Below, one piece after another: positions 6,613 through 11,120 of a DNA stretch of 11,120 nt. Both the position numbers and the translations under genes were made by a program. The first letter of the stretch is position 1; every line of letters starts with the position of its first letter. Source of the stretch: Acholeplasmataceae bacterium (GTDB lineage: Bacteria > Bacillota_I > Bacilli_A > Acholeplasmatales > Acholeplasmataceae); contig DOYO01000093.1 in assembly GCA_003518475.1 (NCBI GenBank), forward strand, positions 3,548 to 14,667. Direction: 5' to 3'. The notes under the pieces are model-generated. The model saw nothing but the letters and a program-made list of their open reading frames with translations, was not told the origin of the DNA and did not search any database.

Positions 6613-7357
6613 TTGACTTCACTCTCCTCGTGGTTAAATTATTCTTTTCAAGCTTCTGAACTATTTTTCCTGTGACAAATGTCAATAATAAATAGATGAG
6701 TGCAGCAATGAAAAATCCCTCAACAATGCGGTAATTGGAGGATGTCGCAGATCCAGTCGCTTTGAATAAATCAACAACACCAATGACGGATAAAACTGCG
6801 GTATCCTTCAAGTTGACGATGAATTCATTCCCGATAGCTGGCAATGAATTTCTGATCGCTTGCGGTAAAACAATTTGAAACATCGCTTGATTTCTTGAAA
6901 ATCCAATCGATCTCGCTGCTTCCATCTGGCCTTTGTCGATGCCGTTGATGCCGGATCTGATGACCTCAGCGATGTACGCAGTCGTATTCAAGGTTACTAC
7001 AAATAAACCAGCGACTAAAGGTGTCCACCACGATATTCTAAGAGGAGCGATTCCGTAATAAAAAATCATCGCTTGAACAATCATAGGAGTGCCTCTAAAT
7101 ACAGTAATATAGATGGATGAAAATCCTTGTCCTATTTTTTTCAAGACAATGCTCAGCTTTGAATCTCTTCTTTTATCCACTTCCTGGGTGCGGATCACCG
7201 TCAGAAAAAGGGAGAGAATAAATCCCCCTAAAGTTCCGACAACCGATAATAAAAGTGTAATGAGCACACCGCGGATAAAGAATCCTGAATAGGTATCCAA
7301 AAGATATAAAATCGTTTGGAAAAACTGATCCTTAGGCGGCAAAGTCAGATATATCAT
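6605..7357 (-). CDS. Amino-acid ABC importer permease (HisM type), probably for lysine
   Basis: A 250-residue integral membrane subunit of a polar amino-acid importer, which probably works as a homodimer because only one permease gene is present. Hydrophobic segments occur near residues 25-54, 80-103, 112-132, 186-200 and 212-230. The family block FRGTPMIVQ is at 87-95, and the EAA loop that docks on the ATPase begins at Glu147 (EAARSIGFS, then LPQAIRNSLPAIGNEF). The ATG at 7357 is one base after the stop of the binding-protein gene, with AGGAAT inside that gene's last codons as the ribosome site. Its own stop overlaps the ATPase start. Substrate is inferred from the upstream L box. Confidence 0.94.
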   Translation of the reverse strand: MIYLTLPPKDQFFQTILYLLDTYSGFFIRGVLITLLLSVVGTLGGFILSLFLTVIRTQEVDKRRDSKLSIVLKKIGQGFSSIYITVFRGTPMIVQAMIFYYGIAPLRISWWTPLVAGLFVVTLNTTAYIAEVIRSGINGIDKGQMEAARSIGFSRNQAMFQIVLPQAIRNSLPAIGNEFIVNLKDTAVLSVIGVVDLFKATGSATSSNYRIVEGFFIAALIYLLLTFVTGKIVQKLEKNNLTTRRVKSNA

Positions 7358-7358
7358 T

Positions 7359-8192
7359 TTATTCCTGTGGCTGTCTGCTCAGTGCTGCAGCCATGATTGT
7401 ATTTCTTTCTTCAAATGAAATCGTTGATAACGCCAAATTGACAGCGGCTAGCAAATCAACATCTTCTTGTCTGAGTGCGACTGCGACAGCAACGTCTTCT
7501 TCAGTGACTGTAAAGCCTAAACCTTCACCGAATTGGATGATCGAGTAAATGCTATTTGAAGCAACCAGTCCCTGTGCGACAGGAAGTTCAGCAACAAACG
7601 CATCCACTGCACCTGAGGATAAAGCGACTGCAAGCGCACTATAATCATTTAATGTGGGACGGTGGTTCACACCAACGATTTGATCGATCAGATCATCTTG
7701 AAGGGTGCCTTCCTGAGCGACAACTCTCGCTCCAGAAAAGTCAGCAAGCGATGTCGCATCCGCATACGTGCTGTCAGATCTGACAACCATCACCTGTTCA
7801 GAACGATAATATGCATCACTGAACGCAACAGTTTGCGCACGTTCTGCAGTCGGGCTCATCCCGGCGATGATCATGTCGATTTCACCTGAAGTTAAAGCGA
7901 CGATCAATCCATCCCATTCGATTGCGCGGATCACTAAGTCTAAACCTAGTTCATCTGCGATTCTTTGAGACATGACCACGTCAAATCCATCCACGTAAAA
8001 ACCAGGCTGGCCTGATAGTGGAACTGTAAATGAATTTTCGGTTGGCGTGGACCAGTTAAACGGCGCATAAGCAGCCTCTAACCCCACGACAAACTCTGAT
8101 TCACTCTCTAAATCAAACTGTTCTCCTGTTTGGCAAGCTGCCAAACCCAATGTTAAAACCAAGGCAAATACTAAAACAATAATTCTTTTCAT
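7359..8192 (-). CDS. Lipoprotein amino-acid-binding protein of ABC importer, probably lysine
   Basis: This extracytoplasmic receptor delivers substrate to the permease. The N-terminus has a lipoprotein signal: basic MKR, a hydrophobic core, and the lipobox LAAC with the lipidated Cys20. The rest is a type 2 periplasmic-binding-protein fold of amino-acid class, with VDGFDVVMSQRIADELG at 67-83, a W-x-LIVAL segment near 93-100, and GMSPTAERAQTVAFSDAYY at 111-129. Arg118 sits at the position that binds the ligand carboxylate, and Glu202 (FVAELPVA) at the position usually acidic for the amino group. Total length 277 is normal. The ATG at 8192 follows AAAGAGGAAG. An insertion around residues 48-64 (TPTENSFTVPLSGQPG) is longer than in simple members. 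It heads the operon, downstream of the riboswitch and its terminator. Confidence 0.94.
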   Translation of the reverse strand: MKRIIVLVFALVLTLGLAACQTGEQFDLESESEFVVGLEAAYAPFNWSTPTENSFTVPLSGQPGFYVDGFDVVMSQRIADELGLDLVIRAIEWDGLIVALTSGEIDMIIAGMSPTAERAQTVAFSDAYYRSEQVMVVRSDSTYADATSLADFSGARVVAQEGTLQDDLIDQIVGVNHRPTLNDYSALAVALSSGAVDAFVAELPVAQGLVASNSIYSIIQFGEGLGFTVTEEDVAVAVALRQEDVDLLAAVNLALSTISFEERNTIMAAALSRQPQE

Positions 8193-8225
8193 GCTCTCTT
8201 CCTCTTTCTTTTGTTATTTTTTAAC

Positions 8226-8250
8226 AAAAAAAGCATCCGAGAGGACACTT
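8226..8250 (-). terminator. Riboswitch-controlled intrinsic terminator
   Basis: On the minus strand AAGTGTCC (8243-8250) pairs with GGATGCTT (8231-8238) around a TCTC loop, 8 bp including two G-T pairs, followed by a run of T to 8226. It lies between the lysine aptamer and the binding-protein gene, 34 nt before the start codon. This is the position expected of an expression platform that ends transcription when lysine is bound. Confidence 0.85.
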
Positions 8251-8295
8251 CCAAAATTTCTAAAAAATAAAAATAAATCTATTTTTCTTTATTTT

Positions 8296-8454
8296 GATAG
8301 CTCCTCTACTTTCGTAGGAGTGTTATAGATGTTCTCTAATAACCCCATGATCTTCCCATGCCTGGGAATCCATTCGGCGATGATTACCTTTCAATTCCGT
8401 CACAGTCTGCCGACTCAGGAATCTACTTTGATGCACCGCTACCTCTATGCTCTT
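8296..8454 (-). promoter_or_regulatory. Lysine riboswitch (L box)
   Basis: The leader RNA carries the conserved lysine aptamer blocks in the known order, compared from memory with the B. subtilis lysC leader. AUAGAGGU comes at the 5' edge (8448-8441), then the AGUA core, then GAAAGG followed by CGCCGAA (about 8391-8370), then the closing GGAGCUAUC (8304-8296). Helices can be traced. P2 pairs GAUUCC with GGAAUU and has an inner AGUC/GACU stem. P3 is UUCCC/GGGAA. P4 is GUUAU/AUAAC. P5 is a 7-bp hairpin, CUCCUAC with a GAAA loop. P1 is short (AUAG/CUAU). L boxes in Firmicutes control lysine synthesis and lysine transport genes. Confidence 0.88.
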
Positions 8455-8470
8455 AAATTGTAATACGTTA

Positions 8471-8498
8471 ATTGTAACATAAATATTTCTGATGTCAA
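8471..8498 (-). promoter_or_regulatory. Promoter of the lysine-transport operon
   Basis: On the minus strand a perfect TTGACA (8493-8498) and TACAAT (8471-8476, 5/6) are spaced by 16 nt. Transcription would begin near 8464, about 10 nt before the first stem of the L box, which is what a riboswitch promoter should look like. Confidence 0.85.
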
Positions 8499-8509
8499 CA
8501 ATTTTATTC

Positions 8510-8546
8510 AATAAAAATAGAAGGGGGACTCACGAGTGAGTCCCCA
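8510..8546 (-). terminator. Intrinsic terminator after the cold-shock gene
   Basis: On the minus strand GGGGACTCAC and GTGAGTCCCC (8524-8545) form a near-perfect stem of at least 9 bp with a tight loop, followed by a T-rich tail containing TTTTT. It separates the cold-shock gene from the lysine operon promoter 12 nt further on. Confidence 0.93.
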
Positions 8547-8559
8547 TACCTTTTGTAAA

Positions 8560-8757
8560 TTATACTTTAACTACGTTTGCCGCTTGTTGTCCGCGGTCGC
8601 CGTTTTTAACGTCAAATTCTACTTGGTCGCCTTCTGCTAATGTTTTGTATCCTTCAGTTTGAATTGCACTGAAATGTACAAAAATGTCCTTACCTTCAGC
8701 TGATGAGATAAATCCATATCCCTTGTCAGCGTCAAACCATTTTACTACGCCTTTCAT
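8560..8757 (-). CDS. csp: Cold-shock domain protein (CspA family)
   Basis: A single cold-shock OB-fold of 65 residues, the full normal length. Members bind single-stranded RNA or DNA and act as RNA chaperones. The opening VKWFDADKGYGFI (5-17) contains RNP1 (KGYGFI) and DIFVHFSAI (24-32) contains RNP2; the surface aromatic residues that stack on bases (Trp7, Phe8, Tyr14, Phe16, Phe26, Phe29) are present. The ATG at 8757 follows AAAGGAG with 8 nt spacing. It is a monocistronic unit with its own promoter and terminator. The leader is only about 40 nt, much shorter than the long cold-responsive leaders of enterobacterial cspA, so it may be a constitutive family member rather than strongly cold-induced. 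Confidence 0.97.
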   Translation of the reverse strand: MKGVVKWFDADKGYGFISSAEGKDIFVHFSAIQTEGYKTLAEGDQVEFDVKNGDRGQQAANVVKV

Positions 8758-8803
8758 TGTGATGCTCCTTTAATTATAACTTAGCAACTGAATGCCTATT
8801 TAC

Positions 8804-8832
8804 ATTATACACAACATGATGATGAATTACAA
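8804..8832 (-). promoter_or_regulatory. Promoter of the cold-shock gene
   Basis: On the minus strand TTGTAA (8827-8832, 4/6) and a perfect TATAAT (8804-8809) are spaced by 17 nt. The start site near 8797 gives a leader of about 40 nt ending in AAAGGAG. Confidence 0.8.
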
Positions 8833-8856
8833 GAAGATAAGTAAAGAAAATGAATA

Positions 8857-10638
8857 TTATGCAAATTGGCTTTGATAGAGTTCGTTATAGAAACCTTTTT
8901 GTTCCAATAACTCGATATGTGTTCCCTGTTCGACAATATTTCCATCTCTAACCACTAAAATCAAGTTTGCATTTTGGATGGTTGACAGCCTGTGAGCGAT
9001 GACAAACGTTGTTTTATTTTCCATGAGGGCGAGCATCGCTTTTTGAATTTGAACTTCAGTATGGGTATCCACATTGGATGTTGCTTCATCTAAAATAAGC
9101 ATCTTTGTTTTGGAAAGCATCGCTCTCGCGATCACCAGAAGTTGTTTTTGTCCTTTGGAGATATTCAACCCTTCATCCGTTAAAATCGTATCATATCCTT
9201 CAGGAAGATGCGAGATAAATGAATGAATACGAGCTTTTTTAGCTGCTTCTTCCACTTCCAACCTGCTGACATTTCCATTTCCATACGCAATATTTTCTAA
9301 AACCGATCCATAAAATATCCAGGTATCCTGCAAAACCATTGAGAATGCTTTTCTTAAACTCTGTCTGGTTAAGGTTCTAGCATCATGATGATCGATATAG
9401 ATATTACCCTCGTTCACATCATAAAAACGCATGAGAAGGTTAACGAGCGTGGTCTTTCCAGCTCCTGTAGGTCCAACGATAGCAATCACATCGCCTTTTG
9501 GCGCAGTGAAGGAAACTTTGTTCAATACGACCTGGTTTGGAACGTAGGAGAATGAAACATCTTTGAATCTGATTTCACCCTTCACATCCTTATATTCGAT
9601 TGCATCAGCGATATCTTTAGGCTCATCAGGCTGATCGAGAACTAAGAACACGCGTTCCGCTGCAGCAAGCGCACTTTGAATTTCAGCCATGATGTTCGAC
9701 ATGTTGTTGATCGGTCCTGAAAATCTTCTTGAATATAGGGTAAAGCTTGTCAAATTGCCTAAACTGATACTGCCATAGAAATAGAGGATACCTCCGAAGA
9801 CACCGACAAGTGCGACGGAAAGATTGGAAATAAAGTTGACAGACGGTCCGACAGATGTTGAATAATATCCCGATTCATAGCTTGCTGTTGAGGCTGCTTC
9901 ATTGATTTCATCGAATTTCTTAAGAACAGAATCCTCTTGAACATAAGATTGGATGGTACGTTGTCCAGTAATCATTTCTTCAGCAAAACCGTTCAATTCA
10001 CCCAATTTTTGATTTCTGATTCTATACTTCTTTTTAACAATCTTAGATAAAACGTTGGTGATCAATACGCTGATTGGAATGGTAATAACGAACACAAGCA
10101 CTAGGATTGGAGACATGATGAGCATCATGATGAAGGAAATAACAACGGTGATGACGCTTGTGAAAATGCTGATGACATCGTTTGCCAAGGATGTATTGAT
10201 CGTATCGATATCGTAGCTCATCTTGCTGATGATGTCACCAGTTTGATTTTTATCAAAATAGGAAATAGAAACCTTATTTAACTTTTCAAATAAATCTTTT
10301 CTCATCTTGTAAACAACGCTTTGGGAGATTTTAACCATCGCGATCGACAAGAAATAGTTAAGAAGCGAACTGATCAGATAGAAGACAATCATCAGTCCAG
10401 CAAAGAAGAATACTGCTTGAAAGTCGACACCATTTTCCATGGATGATATGGTTCTACCTGTTAAATAGGGTCCGATTAAGGATAAAAGATTGGAAATAAC
10501 CGTAAGGAAAATTGCTAAAATGAGTTTTTTCTTGTAGAAATACAGATAGTCCCAGAGTCTTTTCAAGACATAACTTCTGTTTTGAGCTTTTTGGGAGCCG
10601 TCGTTTCTACCTCTGCCTTGCTTGCCGGCGTACATCAT
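8857..10638 (-). CDS. ABC exporter half-transporter, catalytic partner of a heterodimer
   Basis: A 593-residue membrane-ATPase fusion of the multidrug/lipid exporter class. After a basic, glycine-rich N-terminus, six hydrophobic segments run between about residues 38 and 300 (for example 38-57, 75-98, 155-176, 178-195, 268-290). The ATPase domain has Walker A GPTGAGKT at 389-396, Q-loop Gln437, signature ISKGQ at 493-497 (Lys replacing the second residue usually Gly or Gln), Walker B LILDE with catalytic Glu518, D-loop SNVD and switch His549. Its own ATP site is therefore canonical but its signature is unusual, complementing the partner encoded just upstream. The ATG at 10638 overlaps the partner's TGA by 4 nt, preceded by GGGAGGTGA; a second ATG follows immediately. 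The substrate is unknown; BmrCD, LmrCD and TM287/288 are architectural relatives. Confidence 0.93.
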   Translation of the reverse strand: MMYAGKQGRGRNDGSQKAQNRSYVLKRLWDYLYFYKKKLILAIFLTVISNLLSLIGPYLTGRTISSMENGVDFQAVFFFAGLMIVFYLISSLLNYFLSIAMVKISQSVVYKMRKDLFEKLNKVSISYFDKNQTGDIISKMSYDIDTINTSLANDVISIFTSVITVVISFIMMLIMSPILVLVFVITIPISVLITNVLSKIVKKKYRIRNQKLGELNGFAEEMITGQRTIQSYVQEDSVLKKFDEINEAASTASYESGYYSTSVGPSVNFISNLSVALVGVFGGILYFYGSISLGNLTSFTLYSRRFSGPINNMSNIMAEIQSALAAAERVFLVLDQPDEPKDIADAIEYKDVKGEIRFKDVSFSYVPNQVVLNKVSFTAPKGDVIAIVGPTGAGKTTLVNLLMRFYDVNEGNIYIDHHDARTLTRQSLRKAFSMVLQDTWIFYGSVLENIAYGNGNVSRLEVEEAAKKARIHSFISHLPEGYDTILTDEGLNISKGQKQLLVIARAMLSKTKMLILDEATSNVDTHTEVQIQKAMLALMENKTTFVIAHRLSTIQNANLILVVRDGNIVEQGTHIELLEQKGFYNELYQSQFA

Positions 10639-11120
10639 TTTTGCTCACCTCCCATTTGATAAAAGGCGATTTCCTGATACATCGATGAACTTTTCATCAA
10701 TTCATCATGTGTGCCTGATGCGAGTATCTTTCCATCTTCAATGAGCAAAATCAAATCGGAATCACGTAAACTGCTGATCCGTTGTGCGATGATGATCATC
10801 GTAGTTTCCTGCAGTTCCTTTTTGAGAGATTTTCTCATGTTCATATCTGTCTTGTAATCCAAAGCGCTTGAAGCGTCATCCAAGACCATGATATCGGGCT
10901 TGCCAGCGACTGCTCTCGCGATCAAGACGCGTTGTTTCTGTCCGCCGGACAGATTCATCCCTCTTTGTGCCATGATATAACTGAAATCATCCTTCTTTTC
11001 ATAGATGAACTCAGCCTGTGCGACACGGGTTGCTGTTTCAATATCGGTATCTGTGATTGCATTTCTATTGAATTGGATGTTTCCATAAATGCTGTCTGCG
11101 AAGATCAAGTCATTTTGAAA
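10635..11120 (-). CDS. ABC exporter half-transporter with degenerate ATP site, C-terminal part only
   Basis: The C-terminal 161 residues of an ABC ATPase domain; the membrane domain and Walker A lie beyond the window edge. The frame is open to 11120 and begins with FQNDLIFADS, the Q-loop region, so the TTG inside it near 11108 is not a start. The signature is a perfect LSGGQKQ. Walker B reads VLDDASSALD, with Asp in place of the catalytic Glu, and the switch motif reads IIAQRISS, with Gln in place of His. The same two substitutions are known from the non-catalytic subunit of heterodimeric exporters such as TM287. The gene ends in TGA overlapping the start of the complete partner (ATGA), which supports co-translation and a heterodimer. 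Confidence 0.92.
   Translation of the reverse strand, partial: FQNDLIFADSIYGNIQFNRNAITDTDIETATRVAQAEFIYEKKDDFSYIMAQRGMNLSGGQKQRVLIARAVAGKPDIMVLDDASSALDYKTDMNMRKSLKKELQETTMIIIAQRISSLRDSDLILLIEDGKILASGTHDELMKSSSMYQEIAFYQMGGEQK

Noticed and set aside
8323..8511. A 62-residue minus-strand open frame ahead of the importer operon
   Set aside because: It overlaps the promoter and the lysine aptamer exactly, has no ribosome site of its own, and its sequence is explained by conserved riboswitch structure.
11060..11108. An internal TTG start for the last gene at 11108
   Set aside because: The frame continues upstream to the window edge through FQND, the Q-loop of an ABC ATPase, so the gene is simply cut by the window.
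1..11120. Mobile elements, CRISPR arrays, prophage or defence genes
   Set aside because: No transposase, integrase, repeat-spacer pattern or terminal inverted repeats were seen; the region reads as ordinary housekeeping and transport genes.

Overview
The window looks like chromosome from a low-GC, wall-less or Firmicute-related bacterium, and an Acholeplasma/Izemoplasma-like Mollicute is my best guess. The clues are AT-rich intergenic DNA, an archaeal-type (V/A) ATPase, the archaeal/eukaryotic-type prolyl-tRNA synthetase, a CvfB-type S1 protein, and Bacillus-like promoters and Shine-Dalgarno sites. Several genes end in TGA at positions that fit family lengths and tight overlaps, so the standard bacterial code applies, not the Mycoplasma code with TGA = Trp. 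The taxonomic guess is inference. Every supported gene lies on the minus strand, so transcription runs from high to low coordinates.

Reading with transcription: 11120-8857 holds the end of one ABC exporter subunit (cut by the window edge) and a complete partner. The genes overlap by 4 nt, and together they show the complementary defects of a heterodimeric exporter with one degenerate ATP site. Next, 8757-8560 is a single cold-shock-domain gene with its own promoter and a strong terminator. From 8498 down is a promoter, a lysine riboswitch (L box) aptamer and an intrinsic terminator, followed by a tightly packed import operon: lipoprotein binding protein, permease and ATPase (8192-5872). The riboswitch points to lysine as the substrate. 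A Fic-domain gene (5784-5056) follows with no terminator in between, has its own promoter, and ends inside a terminator hairpin.

The next block (4945-2307) is cvfB-like, a small two-helix membrane protein of unknown function, and proS, closely packed and probably one transcript. After a 58-nt gap containing an extended -10 promoter, the V/A-type ATPase operon begins: stalk subunit H/G, subunit C, and the N-terminal 288 residues of membrane subunit I, which leaves the window at position 1.

No mobile element, CRISPR array, tRNA, rRNA or phage gene was seen. The most interesting points are the lysine riboswitch and its likely alternative pairing, the Fic protein (corrected start, atypical inhibitory motif, placement behind the lysine operon), and the two-faced ATP sites of the exporter pair.
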